A stretch of DNA of 64,000 nt from Paragemmobacter amnigenus (GTDB taxonomy: Bacteria > Pseudomonadota > Alphaproteobacteria > Rhodobacterales > Rhodobacteraceae). Below, one piece after another: positions 11,686 to 19,962 of this stretch; position 1 is the stretch's first letter, and each line of letters opens with the position of its first letter. The position numbers and the translations under genes are program-made. The stretch covers positions 1 to 64,000 of the forward strand of contig NZ_JAAATX020000015.1 in NCBI RefSeq assembly GCF_009908265.2, read 5' to 3'. The notes below the pieces were generated by a model that worked only from the letters and a program-made list of their open reading frames with translations, had not been told where the DNA came from and ran no database searches.

Positions 11686-13671
11686 TCAAAGTTCCGACAG
11701 CGGCTTCGGACGGCCGAACAGATAGCCTTGCGCGTATTTGACCCCCAGCCCCAGCAGGATCGCACGCTCGTTCTCGCTCTCGACCCCTTCGACGACAAGC
11801 CGCGCGCCCACCGACCCCGTCAGTTCCACCAGCAGCGCCATCATCTGCCGCTTGCGTTCCGACGTCTCCAGTTCCGCAATCAGCGTGCGGTCCGCCTTGA
11901 CCACACTGAACGAATGCGACGCCAGCCGTTCGATGCCCGACCCGTCCTTGCCGAAATCGTCCAGATGCAAGGCAAAGCCAAGGCCGGCGATACGGGCAAA
12001 CTGGCGGCGCACATCCTCGGGCGAGGCGTCCTGCAGATAGGGGGTCTCGGTCACTTCGATCGCGATGTCGTATCCATCCGCGACAAGCTCCAGCAACACC
12101 GGCGTCAGGGCGTTGTCCTCGAACCCCGACAACAGGTCATAGGGGTCATAATTGAAGGACAGGCACTTCCTGCTGTCATCCCCCGGCTGCAGCGGCGGCA
12201 GCGACCGGCGCACCATCCGACGGATCGGCTCGGTCAGCGCCGGATCCCGCAGGGCCGAGATATATTGCGGCAGATAGCTGGCCGGCGGGATGGGCGAGCG
12301 TCCATCCTGACACCAGCGCACCAGCGCCTCGTATCCGATGGCCTGCCCTGTCTCCAGATCGACGATGGGCTGATAGAACAGGGCGAATTCCTGCCGCTCG
12401 ATGGCCGACACCACATCGGCCAGCTTGTAGTTCTCTTCCAGATAGCCAAGCCGCGTCAGCAGGTCCTGATCGGCCTCGATGGCGCGGTTCTTCCCCGTCC
12501 GCTTGGCATAGCGCAGCGCGGTATCCGCCTTCTCGGACGCCTTGATCAGATCATCCGCCTGCCGCAGCAGGATGTACCCCGCCGAAATGGTGCAATTCGT
12601 GATGCGCTCGTTCAGGCGGATTTCCTGCTTCGCGACATAGGCCACCGCCCGTGCGAAATACTGCTCCGCATCGCCGCCGACCTTGTCCACCGGCACCAGA
12701 AGCAGGAATTCCTCGCCACCGAAACGGCAGATCACCTCGGCCTCGGGCATGGCCTGCAGGATGTTGGACACCGCCGTCGCCAGCACCAGATCGCCCACGG
12801 CATGGCCGTAATTCGTGTTGAACGACTTGAAATCGTCGATGTCGATCAGGACCAGATAATGGTCATGCGGGCGGTCGGGAACATCGTACAGCTCCTGAAA
12901 CCGCTGCCGCCGCATGGCACCGGTCAGGACGTCGAAATAGGCCTCGCGCCGCAAAAGAACCTGCGCCCGCGCCGCGCGCTGGTTCAGGAACAGCAGCGCG
13001 AAGATCGTCGTCACCCCGACCAGCGTGATCGTCGCGGCCACGGCCGAGGTTTCAAAATCCAGATGCCGCACGGCATCGTCGACCGGAATCTCGAACACCT
13101 GCACCGCGCGGATATCGCCGACCTTCCAGTCCTGCTTGGGCGAATCCGGATGGCTGTTATGACAATCGACGCAGCCCTTCTTCATGTGGACCGGGCTTGC
13201 GTAATGCAGGTAGGTCAGGCCGTTCTCCTCGAACATCTCGAAGTATTCCTCGGCCCCGCTGCTCCGCAGGTTCTCCAGCGCGCGGATGTCGAAATCGGCC
13301 AGATAGCGGTCCTCGCGCCAGGGAAACGGATAGTCGCTGACCAGCGCGAAGGTGATATCCTCGGTTTCCGAATTCAGATAGGCGGACAGCTCCAGCATCA
13401 TCGTCGCCGGAATGGGAATCGCCTGCTCGTGATCGCGGAAATCATGCGTGACCAGAACGTCGGACCCGTTCACCCGCTCCACCACCGTCTGCAGATAGAA
13501 GTTGCGGATTCCAGTAAAGGTCTGGCTATAGGTCCGCGCCGACTGGATCAGGGACCGTTCGATCGTGTCCTTGTTGTTCGTGCTCAGCACAAAGAACAGG
13601 ATCGACGCGAAGGACACGCCCAGAAGGACGATCAGAAAGCTCTGGAACTTGAAACCGCTGAAAAGCTGCAT
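11686..13671 (-). CDS. Membrane-bound c-type-heme sensor GGDEF-EAL protein
   Basis: The 661-residue protein has a membrane helix at about 11-30, a periplasmic domain to about 208, a second helix at about 209-230, then GGDEF and EAL domains. The periplasmic part resembles DUF3365/Tll0287-like domains and carries one c-type heme motif, C167-V-D-C170-H171. The diguanylate cyclase motif is GGEEF (318-322), an active variant. The EAL domain keeps E448 (EAL), N507, E539 (EVTE), D571-D572, K592 and E629, so phosphodiesterase activity is possible. It probably couples a redox, gas or heme-ligand signal to c-di-GMP. It follows the upstream sensor gene by 8 bases. Confidence 0.92.
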   Translation of the reverse strand: MQLFSGFKFQSFLIVLLGVSFASILFFVLSTNNKDTIERSLIQSARTYSQTFTGIRNFYLQTVVERVNGSDVLVTHDFRDHEQAIPIPATMMLELSAYLNSETEDITFALVSDYPFPWREDRYLADFDIRALENLRSSGAEEYFEMFEENGLTYLHYASPVHMKKGCVDCHNSHPDSPKQDWKVGDIRAVQVFEIPVDDAVRHLDFETSAVAATITLVGVTTIFALLFLNQRAARAQVLLRREAYFDVLTGAMRRQRFQELYDVPDRPHDHYLVLIDIDDFKSFNTNYGHAVGDLVLATAVSNILQAMPEAEVICRFGGEEFLLLVPVDKVGGDAEQYFARAVAYVAKQEIRLNERITNCTISAGYILLRQADDLIKASEKADTALRYAKRTGKNRAIEADQDLLTRLGYLEENYKLADVVSAIERQEFALFYQPIVDLETGQAIGYEALVRWCQDGRSPIPPASYLPQYISALRDPALTEPIRRMVRRSLPPLQPGDDSRKCLSFNYDPYDLLSGFEDNALTPVLLELVADGYDIAIEVTETPYLQDASPEDVRRQFARIAGLGFALHLDDFGKDGSGIERLASHSFSVVKADRTLIAELETSERKRQMMALLVELTGSVGARLVVEGVESENERAILLGLGVKYAQGYLFGRPKPLSEL

Positions 13672-13679
13672 GGCAGTCG

Positions 13680-14402
13680 TTAATCCGTCTGCCGCTGCCG
13701 CAGCGCCCCGAAGATCAGCTGCCCGAACCAGACAGCCATCGCCAGTGCCAGAACGATCAGGAACTTTCCGACCTGCGTCTGACCGTAATCGTTGATCGTG
13801 CTGAATTCCGTCGTGCGGTCCGAATAGATCTCCACCACCCCGATCGTTTCGCCCTTGCCGTCCTGAAGCGGATGGTAGGACGACACGATATCCACATTCC
13901 GCAACTCGCCCTCGAAACTGCTGAAGGTCTCGCGCACGGTCACCTGACTGGACGACCGCCCGCGCAGCGCGTGGGTCACCTGCTCGACCTCGGATTTCTC
14001 CACGCCGATCTCCGACGGATTGCTGGAATAGATCGTGATGCTGTCATCGGCATAGAGCTTCAGCTTGACCACCTTGGTCCGCGCCACCAGCGCACGCACC
14101 TTCCGGTCGAAGTCGATGAAGACGGGCGCGCGGGAAAACTGCGGCCAGTCCACATTGTCATCGACGGCCTCATAGGCGGTGATGAGCGTCTCGATCTCCT
14201 GCCGCAGCGATTGGGACGCCACGAGGACCATGTCGCCATGCGACGATTCGGTCGACGCGCGGATCGTCGAGGACGTCACGCTCTCGATCACCTCGTCCAG
14301 AAAGGTGTAGGAATATGCCAGCACCCCCATGAAGCAGATGGAAAAGACCATCGCCCCCAAAAAGCTTCGATCGCCCTTGCTCGTCTTCTGCGCCTTGCTC
14401 AA
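13680..14402 (-). CDS. Two-helix periplasmic sensor protein, function unknown
   Basis: About 240 residues: a positively charged N-terminus (SKAQKTSKGDR), a membrane helix (FLGAMVFSICFMGVLAYSY), a periplasmic domain of about 160 residues, and a second helix (FLIVLALAMAVWFGQLIFGAL) with a very short cytoplasmic tail. The periplasmic part resembles sensor domains of chemoreceptors and cyclases, but no output domain is attached. The frame extends to an ATG at 14489, but those 29 codons use TTA, AGT and AAT unlike the rest of the genome, so I prefer the TTG at 14402. It probably works with the GGDEF-EAL protein encoded 8 bases downstream; I do not recognise a named family. Confidence 0.75.
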   Translation of the reverse strand: MSKAQKTSKGDRSFLGAMVFSICFMGVLAYSYTFLDEVIESVTSSTIRASTESSHGDMVLVASQSLRQEIETLITAYEAVDDNVDWPQFSRAPVFIDFDRKVRALVARTKVVKLKLYADDSITIYSSNPSEIGVEKSEVEQVTHALRGRSSSQVTVRETFSSFEGELRNVDIVSSYHPLQDGKGETIGVVEIYSDRTTEFSTINDYGQTQVGKFLIVLALAMAVWFGQLIFGALRQRQTD

Positions 14403-14600
14403 TTGACTGTCCCGCAAACAACCCGCGGCCCCATTAAGACCTGTTAAGGTGTTACAGCATTGCAGACGACTTGAAATTAAAATCCACACATTCCATACTT
14501 ATTATCCGTTCAATCTAATTGCATTGGGCCAATAGATTTTAAGATGTAAGGTCCGGATGATTTTCCGAATAAGACGCATATGTCCTTTCGGATGGCCCCG
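14403..14600. other. AT-rich leader region of the sensor/GGDEF-EAL operon
   Basis: This stretch contains runs such as TTGAAATTAAAATCC and TTATTATCCGTTCAATC and is far more AT-rich than anything around it. It most likely holds the promoter(s) of the minus-strand sensor operon. I see no confident -35/-10 pair and no gene. The rest of the gap up to the tRNA (14600-14754) is ordinary GC-rich DNA without a supportable gene. Confidence 0.5.
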
Positions 14601-14754
14601 CCCGCGGCAGCAGACCTGCCGGACGCGGAAAAAACGCCACCCCCCAGCCTGCCATCCAGGGAAAACCGCACCGCCCGCCCAAGCGCGGGTCAGACGCCCA
14701 AATCGGCCACCCAAGGCCCAGCGCCGCCAGTCACAGGAAAAGACATGAAAGGGA

Positions 14755-14844
14755 TGGCGGAGCCGAAGGGATTCGAACCCTCGAGACGGTTTCCCGCCTG
14801 CACCCTTAGCAGGGGTGTGCCTTCGACCACTCGGCCACAGCTCC
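14755..14844 (-). tRNA. tRNA-Ser (anticodon GCU)
   Basis: On the minus strand the acceptor 5' strand GGAGCTG pairs with CGGCTCC, followed by discriminator G and an encoded CCA. T8-G9 and the D arm GGCCGAGTGGTCGAAGGC follow. The anticodon stem-loop CACCC-CTGCTAA-GGGTG gives anticodon GCT. A long variable arm (AGGCGGGAAACCGTCT), typical of tRNA-Ser, and the T arm GAGGGTTCGAATCCCTT are present. It reads AGC/AGU serine codons. Confidence 0.96.
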
Positions 14845-14951
14845 GCCGACCCGTTTAGCGATGGCCGCAGATGGGGGCAAGGGGGAAAGCTGGCCTTTCC
14901 CGCTCCGGCAGGCGGTCCGCAACCGGCCCGCCACGCCCCCCGCCGGACGGC

Positions 14952-16049
14952 TCAGCCGTTGAACAGGAAATGCAGCACGTCCCCGTCCTTGACCTCGTAG
15001 GTCTTGCCCTCGACGCGGAACTTGCCCGCCTCCTTGGCGCCTGCCTCGCCGTTTCCGGCGATGTAGTCGTCATAGGCGATGGTCTCGGCGCGGATGAAGC
15101 CCTTTTCGAAATCCCCGTGGATCACACCCGCCGCCTGCGGCGCCAGCGTGCCCTTGGTGATCGTCCAGGCCCGCGCCTCCTTGGGCCCCACGGTGAAATA
15201 GGTCTGCAATCCCAAAAGCGCGTAGCCCGCCTTGATCAGACGGTCGAGCCCCGCCTCGTGCAGCCCCATCTCCTCCAGGAACATCGCGGCCTCGTCCTCG
15301 GCCAGCTGGCTGATCTCCTCCTCGATCCGGGCAGAGATCACCACCGTCGCCGCCCCCTGCGCGCGCGCCATCTCGGCCACGCGGTCGGACTGGGCATTGC
15401 CCGTCGCGGCCTTCGATTCCTCGACATTGCAGACATAGAGCACCGGCTTTGCCGTCAGCAGCTGCAGCATCCGCCACTGGCGCTGGTCATCGGCCTCCAC
15501 CTTCACCGTGCGGGCGGGCTTGCCCTCGTTCAGCGCGGCCTGCGCCGCGCGCAGCAGACGGTCCTGATCCAGCACCTCCTGATCCCCGCCGCGCAGCTTC
15601 TTGGCAAGGTTCACCAGCCGCCGCTCCACCGATTCCAGATCGGCCAGCATCAGCTCTGTCTCGATCGTCTCGGCATCGGCCACGGGGTCGATCCGCCCCT
15701 CGACATGGGTGATGTCCCCGTCCTCGAAACAGCGCAGCACATGGGCGATGGCATCGCATTCGCGGATATTGGCCAGAAACTGGTTCCCCAGCCCCTCGCC
15801 CTTGGACGCGCCCCGCACCAGACCCGCGATATCGACAAAGGTCATCCGCGTCGGGATGATCTGCTTGGAACCTGCAATGGCCGCCAGCTTGTCCAGCCGC
15901 GCATCCGGCACCGCCACCTCGCCCACATTCGGCTCGATGGTGCAGAAGGGGAAGTTGGCCGCCTGCGCCGCCGCCGTCCGCGTCAGCGCGTTGAACAGGG
16001 TCGACTTGCCGACATTCGGCAGACCCACGATCCCCATCTTGAAACCCAT
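14952..16049 (-). CDS. ychF: YchF/OLA1 family redox-regulated ATPase
   Basis: This is a 365-residue Obg-family P-loop protein. Walker A is GLPNVGKST (residues 9-17), switch II DIAGLVRGASKGEGLG follows, and the C-terminal TGS-like domain ends FRVEGKTYEVKDGDVLHFLFNG. YchF binds ATP in preference to GTP and associates with ribosomes and the proteasome-like stress response. The open frame runs much further upstream, but MGFKMGIVGLPNVGKS at 16049 is the family N-terminus. It is monocistronic and diverges from the VOC gene. Confidence 0.96.
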   Translation of the reverse strand: MGFKMGIVGLPNVGKSTLFNALTRTAAAQAANFPFCTIEPNVGEVAVPDARLDKLAAIAGSKQIIPTRMTFVDIAGLVRGASKGEGLGNQFLANIRECDAIAHVLRCFEDGDITHVEGRIDPVADAETIETELMLADLESVERRLVNLAKKLRGGDQEVLDQDRLLRAAQAALNEGKPARTVKVEADDQRQWRMLQLLTAKPVLYVCNVEESKAATGNAQSDRVAEMARAQGAATVVISARIEEEISQLAEDEAAMFLEEMGLHEAGLDRLIKAGYALLGLQTYFTVGPKEARAWTITKGTLAPQAAGVIHGDFEKGFIRAETIAYDDYIAGNGEAGAKEAGKFRVEGKTYEVKDGDVLHFLFNG

Positions 16050-16178
16050 CGTCCCGTTCCCTCTGCCCAACCTTTTCTGCGTCGGGCCGCTTCTAGTTTG
16101 ATGCCCCGCCCTTATCAAGTTCCCCGACTCGGGCCGCCCGTGGCACCCTGTGGCACCTGCCGCAAAGGGACCCCCGCC

Positions 16179-16607
16179 ATGCCGATCCCCTATCTCCACT
16201 TCCGCGGCGACTGCGCCGCAGCACTGGCCTTCTATGCCGAAACCTTCGGCACCCCCGCCCCCAACCTCATGCGCTACGCCGAAGCCCCCGACATGCCCCG
16301 CCCCGCCGATCCCGACCGCGTCATCCACGGTCAGGTCATGCTGCCCGACGGGATGCTCATGGCCTCGGACTTCCCGCCCGGTGTCGCGGGCGACGCGCAG
16401 GCTGCCGTCTCCCTCATGCTCACCGCCCCCGACGACGCCACCGCCCGCGACTGGGTCGCGAAACTGGGCGACGGCGGCGCACCGGTCCTGCCCTATGGCC
16501 CCACCTTCTTCTCGCAAGGCTTCGGCATGGTGAAGGACCGCTTCGGCACCCACTGGATGATCACCCTCCCGCCCGAAGACCCGCTCGACCCCACCGCCGA
16601 CGCCTGA
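16179..16607 (+). CDS. VOC family (PhnB/glyoxalase-like) protein
   Basis: This is a 142-residue single-domain vicinal-oxygen-chelate protein. It begins MPIPYLHFRGDCAAALAFY and ends with the typical DRFGTHWMI segment, as in PhnB/DUF1428-like glyoxalase-fold proteins with paired beta-alpha-beta-beta-beta units. Members often bind metal, or a small molecule without metal; the substrate is unknown. The start follows AAAGGGA. It is the only gene between ychF (divergent) and trpA and may be monocistronic. Confidence 0.88.
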   Translation: MPIPYLHFRGDCAAALAFYAETFGTPAPNLMRYAEAPDMPRPADPDRVIHGQVMLPDGMLMASDFPPGVAGDAQAAVSLMLTAPDDATARDWVAKLGDGGAPVLPYGPTFFSQGFGMVKDRFGTHWMITLPPEDPLDPTADA

Positions 16608-16619
16608 GGGCCGCCCCCC

Positions 16620-16705
16620 CTTCATCCCGGCCCAAATACTCCACGGGGGAAGCCATCGGTCGCCCGACCGATGGCGGCGGGGGTGTGAAACCCCCGCTGC
16701 CGACG
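16620..16705. repeat. Dispersed motif copy A with two hairpins
   Basis: CTTCATCCCGGCCCAAATAC (16620-16639) is one mismatch from the 20-base motif that recurs in this window. It is followed by a perfect 11-bp palindrome GCCATCGGTCG-CC-CGACCGATGGC (16652-16675), then by GCGGGGGT-GTGA-AACCCCCGC (about 16679-16699). The block sits in the gap between the VOC gene and trpA and could act as a terminator. The 11-bp palindrome is absent from the other copies. Confidence 0.75.
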
Positions 16706-16789
16706 CCTGCCGCACAGCCCGCCGCCCATTGATCTTTCCCCGCCTGTCCTGCAAAACCGCCGGAACGGACAAAGGGGACGGGGCCAGCC

Positions 16790-17581
16790 ATGACCAGAAT
16801 CGACGCCACCTTCGCGCGCCTGCGCGCCAGCGGCAAAAAGGCCTTCGTCAGCTACATCATGGGCGGCCATCCCGACGCGGCCACCTCGCTTGCCGTGATG
16901 CAGGGCCTGCCCGCGGCGGGCGTGGACATCATCGAACTCGGCATGCCCTTCACCGATCCCATGGCCGACGGCCCGACGATCCAGCTTGCCGGCCAGCGCG
17001 CGCTGGAACAGGGCATGACGACCGACGCCATCCTCGACATGGTCCGCGCCTTCCGCAAGGGCGATGCCACCACGCCCATCGTCCTGATGGGCTATTACAA
17101 CCCGATCTATTCCCGCGGCGTCGACCGTTTCGTGGCAGAGGCGAAAGAGGCAGGCATCGACGGCCTCATCATCGTCGACCTGCCGCCCGAGGAAGATGAC
17201 GAACTCTGCATCCCCGCGCAGAAGGCCGGTCTGAACTTCATCCGCCTCGCCACGCCCACCACCGATGCAAAGCGCCTGCCCAAGGTGCTGCAAAACACTT
17301 CGGGCTTCGTCTATTACGTCTCGATCACCGGCATCACGGGGGCCGCCGCCGCGCAGGCCACCGATGTCGGCCCCGAAGTCGCCCGCATCAAGGCCGCGAC
17401 CGACCTGCCCGTCATCGTGGGCTTCGGCATCACCACGCCCGAAGCCGCCCGCGCCATCGCCTCGGTCGCGGATGGCTGCGTCGTAGGCTCGGCCATCGTC
17501 AAGGATATCGGCTCGGGCAAACCCGTGGCCGAGGTTCTGGCCAATGTCGCGGCGCTTGCCGGTGGCGCCCACGCCGCCTGA
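16790..17581 (+). CDS. trpA: Tryptophan synthase alpha subunit
   Basis: The 263-residue TIM-barrel enzyme cleaves indole-3-glycerol phosphate to indole and glyceraldehyde 3-phosphate. The catalytic pair is present as E49 (IIELGMPF) and D60 (DPMADGP), and the phosphate loop is [11 protein letters not shown] followed by GCVVGSAIV. It is not next to trpB here; split trp genes are usual in this group. The 3' end overlaps the MEKHLA gene by 38 bases. Confidence 0.97.
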   Translation: MTRIDATFARLRASGKKAFVSYIMGGHPDAATSLAVMQGLPAAGVDIIELGMPFTDPMADGPTIQLAGQRALEQGMTTDAILDMVRAFRKGDATTPIVLMGYYNPIYSRGVDRFVAEAKEAGIDGLIIVDLPPEEDDELCIPAQKAGLNFIRLATPTTDAKRLPKVLQNTSGFVYYVSITGITGAAAAQATDVGPEVARIKAATDLPVIVGFGITTPEAARAIASVADGCVVGSAIVKDIGSGKPVAEVLANVAALAGGAHAA

Positions 17582-18068
17582 TCCCCTGCGGGCAGACGGC
17601 GGCGCAGGCTGGCAACAGCCCGCCGCCATCGCCTATGCCCGCCTTCTGGTCGAAAGCCTGCACCGCCTGACCGGCCATGCCATGGCCGACCCCGCCCTGC
17701 CCGATGCCGCCCTTGCCGCCGCGCTCTGGGACATGGCGCGCCCCCTCGTCTCGCACGGCACCGAACCCGACCCCGTCTTCCGCCACGCCAACCGCGCCGC
17801 GCTGTCGCTGTGGGAAATGGACTGGTACGCCTTCACCCGCCTCCCCTCGCGCCACTCGGCCGAGGCCGACACGGGCATCCAGACCGACCGCAGCGCCCTT
17901 CTCGCCCGCGCCCTGCAACAGGGATGGGTCGACGGCTACGAAGGCATCCGCATCAGCGCGACAGGCCGCCGCTTCCGCATCTCGCAAACCGTTCTCTGGA
18001 CCGTGACCGACGCCACAGGCACCCGCCACGGACAGGCCGCCCTGATCGGCCGCGTGACGCCCCTCTGA
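17544..18068 (+). CDS. MEKHLA domain-containing protein
   Basis: The 174-residue protein carries the PAS-like MEKHLA domain, visible as [55 protein letters not shown] and [23 protein letters not shown] domains are found C-terminally in plant HD-ZIP III regulators and as free-standing proteins in bacteria and algae; their ligand is unknown. The ATG at 17544 lies inside trpA; a GTG at 17562 would shorten the overlap and cannot be excluded. It is likely co-transcribed with trpA. Confidence 0.85.
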   Translation: MSRRLPVAPTPPDPLRADGGAGWQQPAAIAYARLLVESLHRLTGHAMADPALPDAALAAALWDMARPLVSHGTEPDPVFRHANRAALSLWEMDWYAFTRLPSRHSAEADTGIQTDRSALLARALQQGWVDGYEGIRISATGRRFRISQTVLWTVTDATGTRHGQAALIGRVTPL

Positions 18069-18094
18069 CACGCCGCCGCCCGACAACCGCGCCG

Positions 18095-18122
18095 ACCCGT
18101 AGGGCGGGGTTCACCCCGCCAC
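18095..18122. repeat. 28-base hairpin repeat, copy 1
   Basis: The 28 bases starting ACCCGTAGGGCGGGG and ending CCCCGCCAC are identical to 35803-35830. They contain the hairpin GGCGGGG-TTCA-CCCCGCC. Both copies lie downstream of a plus-strand gene and just before a convergent minus-strand gene, so a terminator role is likely. Confidence 0.8.
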
Positions 18123-18157
18123 ACGCCCCGCCCACCACGCCACACGCACCACCCGCC

Positions 18158-18616
18158 TCACGCCGCATCCGGAAACCGCCGCTGATCCGACAGCCGCGCC
18201 GCCAGCGACAGCAGGTCCCCCGCCAGCCGCGCCACCTCCTCCTCATCCGCCAGCGCCGCGACCTGCTCCAGATCGCCCTCCACCGCCGCACGGCCCAGTG
18301 CCGCCAGCGTCCGCCCCTTGGGCGTCAGCCACAGGCATTTCGACCGCCCGTCGCGCGGATTGGGCTCCAGCCGCACCAGACCCCGCGCCTCCATCACCGC
18401 CACCGTGTGCGACATGCTGGTCTTTGGCCAGCCGAAGGCCGCCGCCACCGACACGGGCGTCTGCCCCTCGCCCAGCCGCGCCAGCCGGTCCAGCACGGCG
18501 AATTGCGCCCCGCTCACCCCCTTGGGCAGCCGCGCCTCCAGCAGGCGCTGCGCGGCATGATGCGCGGCGGAAACGGCCGCGAACAGCGACAGGACAGGGC
18601 GCAGCGGATCGGTCAT
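18158..18616 (-). CDS. MarR family transcriptional regulator
   Basis: The 152-residue winged-helix protein shows the MarR fold: a recognition helix region TPVSVAAAFGWPKTSMSHTVAVME, then the wing GLVRLEPNPRDGRSKCLWLTPKG. A GGAG ribosome site precedes the ATG. It is divergent from the FMN-dependent lactate dehydrogenase gene with 151 bases between starts, and it may regulate that gene. The effector is unknown. Confidence 0.92.
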   Translation of the reverse strand: MTDPLRPVLSLFAAVSAAHHAAQRLLEARLPKGVSGAQFAVLDRLARLGEGQTPVSVAAAFGWPKTSMSHTVAVMEARGLVRLEPNPRDGRSKCLWLTPKGRTLAALGRAAVEGDLEQVAALADEEEVARLAGDLLSLAARLSDQRRFPDAA

Positions 18617-18680
18617 GGCGAAACTCCGGATCGGGACATCGCACCTTTCCCTGCAATCCCCGTGCCACCCCGCACCGTCT

Positions 18681-18751
18681 GGTGCGACACCGCACCGGAC
18701 CTCGCCGCACTTGCCGGATCACGGCCCCATTGGTAAGCAAACCCAACCAAT
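18681..18751. promoter_or_regulatory. Two palindromes between marR-type gene and lldD
   Basis: GGTGCG-ACAC-CGCACC (18681-18696) is a perfect 6-bp inverted repeat. ATTGGT-11 nt-ACCAAT (18729-18751) is a second one, ending 16 bases before the lldD start. MarR dimers bind palindromes in divergent promoters, so these are candidate operators. No footprint evidence exists, and short palindromes occur by chance in such GC-rich DNA. Confidence 0.45.
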
Positions 18752-18767
18752 CCCGCCGGAGGCCCCC

Positions 18768-19931
18768 ATGCCCGTCATCACCTGCATCGACGACCTCAAG
18801 CGCTTGCACAAGCGCCGCACGCCCAAGATGTTCTACGACTATTGCGAAAGCGGCAGCTACACCGAACAGACCTTCCGCGAGAACACGACCGACTTCGCAA
18901 AGCTCCGCCTCCGCCAGAAGGTCGCGGTCGACATGCTGGGCCGCCGCACCGACAGCACCATGATCGGCGAACAGGTGGCCATGCCCGTGGCCCTCGCCCC
19001 CGTCGGCATGACCGGCATGCAAAGGGCCGATGGCGAGATCAAGGCCGCCCGCGCGGCCGAGAAATTCGGGGTGCCCTACACCCTCTCCACCATGTCCATC
19101 TGCTCGATCGAGGATATCGCGGAACACACCACCCGCCCCTTCTGGTTCCAGCTCTACGTCATGAAGGACGAGGAATTCGTCGACAGCGCCATCGAACGCG
19201 CGCGCAAGGCGGGCTGCTCGGCGCTCGTCCTGACGCTCGACCTGCAAATCCTCGGCCAGCGGCACAAGGATCTGAAGAACGGCCTTTCCGCCCCGCCCCG
19301 CCTGACCCTGCGGAACATCCTCGACATGGCAATCCGCCCGCAATGGTCGCTGGAAATGCTGGGCACCCCGCGCCGCACCTTCCGCAACATCGTGGGCCAT
19401 GCCAAGGGCGTGGGCGACCTCTCCAGCCTGATGAGCTGGACGAACGAACAGTTCGACCCCGAACTCGACTGGAAAAAGATCGCCCGCATCCGCGACCAGT
19501 GGGGCGGCAAGCTGATCCTGAAAGGCATCCTCGACGAGGATGACGCCCGCGCGGCGGCGGATTTCGGCGCGGATGCGATCATCGTCTCGAACCACGGCGG
19601 CCGCCAACTCGACGGCGCGCTCTCCTCGATCCGCATGCTTCCCCGCATCGTCCGCGCCGTGGGCGACCGGACCGAAGTCTTCCTCGACAGCGGCATCCGC
19701 TCCGGTCAGGACGTGCTCAAGGCGCTGGCGCTGGGGGCAAAAGGCACCATGATCGGCCGCGCCTATATCCACGGTCTGGGCGCCATGGGCGAGGCGGGCG
19801 TGACCACGGCGCTCGAGGTGATCCGCAAGGAACTCGACATCACCATGGCGCTCTGCGGGGAAAAGAACGTGGCCAATCTCGGCCGCCACAACCTGCTGAT
19901 CCCGCGCGATTTCGAGGGCGACTTCCTCTGA
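18768..19931 (+). CDS. lldD: FMN-dependent L-lactate dehydrogenase (LldD-type)
   Basis: This is a 387-residue alpha-hydroxyacid dehydrogenase of the FMN TIM-barrel family. The N-terminal MFYDYCESGSYTEQTFREN, APVGMTGM, the active-site block SNHGGRQLDG (catalytic His) and the FMN phosphate site DSGIRSGQDVLKALALGAKG are all intact. Membrane-associated LldD oxidises L-lactate to pyruvate and passes electrons to quinone or cytochrome. Glycolate or mandelate oxidation cannot be excluded by sequence alone. The start follows GGAGG; the frame is open upstream but lacks family sequence. Confidence 0.9.
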   Translation: MPVITCIDDLKRLHKRRTPKMFYDYCESGSYTEQTFRENTTDFAKLRLRQKVAVDMLGRRTDSTMIGEQVAMPVALAPVGMTGMQRADGEIKAARAAEKFGVPYTLSTMSICSIEDIAEHTTRPFWFQLYVMKDEEFVDSAIERARKAGCSALVLTLDLQILGQRHKDLKNGLSAPPRLTLRNILDMAIRPQWSLEMLGTPRRTFRNIVGHAKGVGDLSSLMSWTNEQFDPELDWKKIARIRDQWGGKLILKGILDEDDARAAADFGADAIIVSNHGGRQLDGALSSIRMLPRIVRAVGDRTEVFLDSGIRSGQDVLKALALGAKGTMIGRAYIHGLGAMGEAGVTTALEVIRKELDITMALCGEKNVANLGRHNLLIPRDFEGDFL

Positions 19932-19962
19932 CCCCCGCGCCCGCAACAGCCCTCGGTCGCGC

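Noticed and set aside
11686-13671. Degenerate, inactive GGDEF/EAL domains
   Set aside because: GGEEF and all main EAL catalytic positions are present, so inactivity cannot be inferred even though DDFGKDGSG and FNYD depart from the usual wording.
14403-14489. Coding extension of the sensor gene to the ATG at 14489
   Set aside because: The 29 codons are AT-rich with TTA, AGT and AAT, unlike all other genes here, and begin before the charged N-terminus that normally precedes the first helix.
14755-14844. Integration site of a genomic island at tRNA-Ser
   Set aside because: No integrase, no duplicated tRNA 3' end and only core genes on both sides.
14580-14858. A 92-codon plus-strand frame next to tRNA-Ser
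   Set aside because: It runs through the antisense of the tRNA and has no ribosome site or conserved sequence.
14871-16178. Long N-terminal extension of the VOC gene
   Set aside because: It runs antisense through ychF. The family N-terminus and ribosome site are at 16179.
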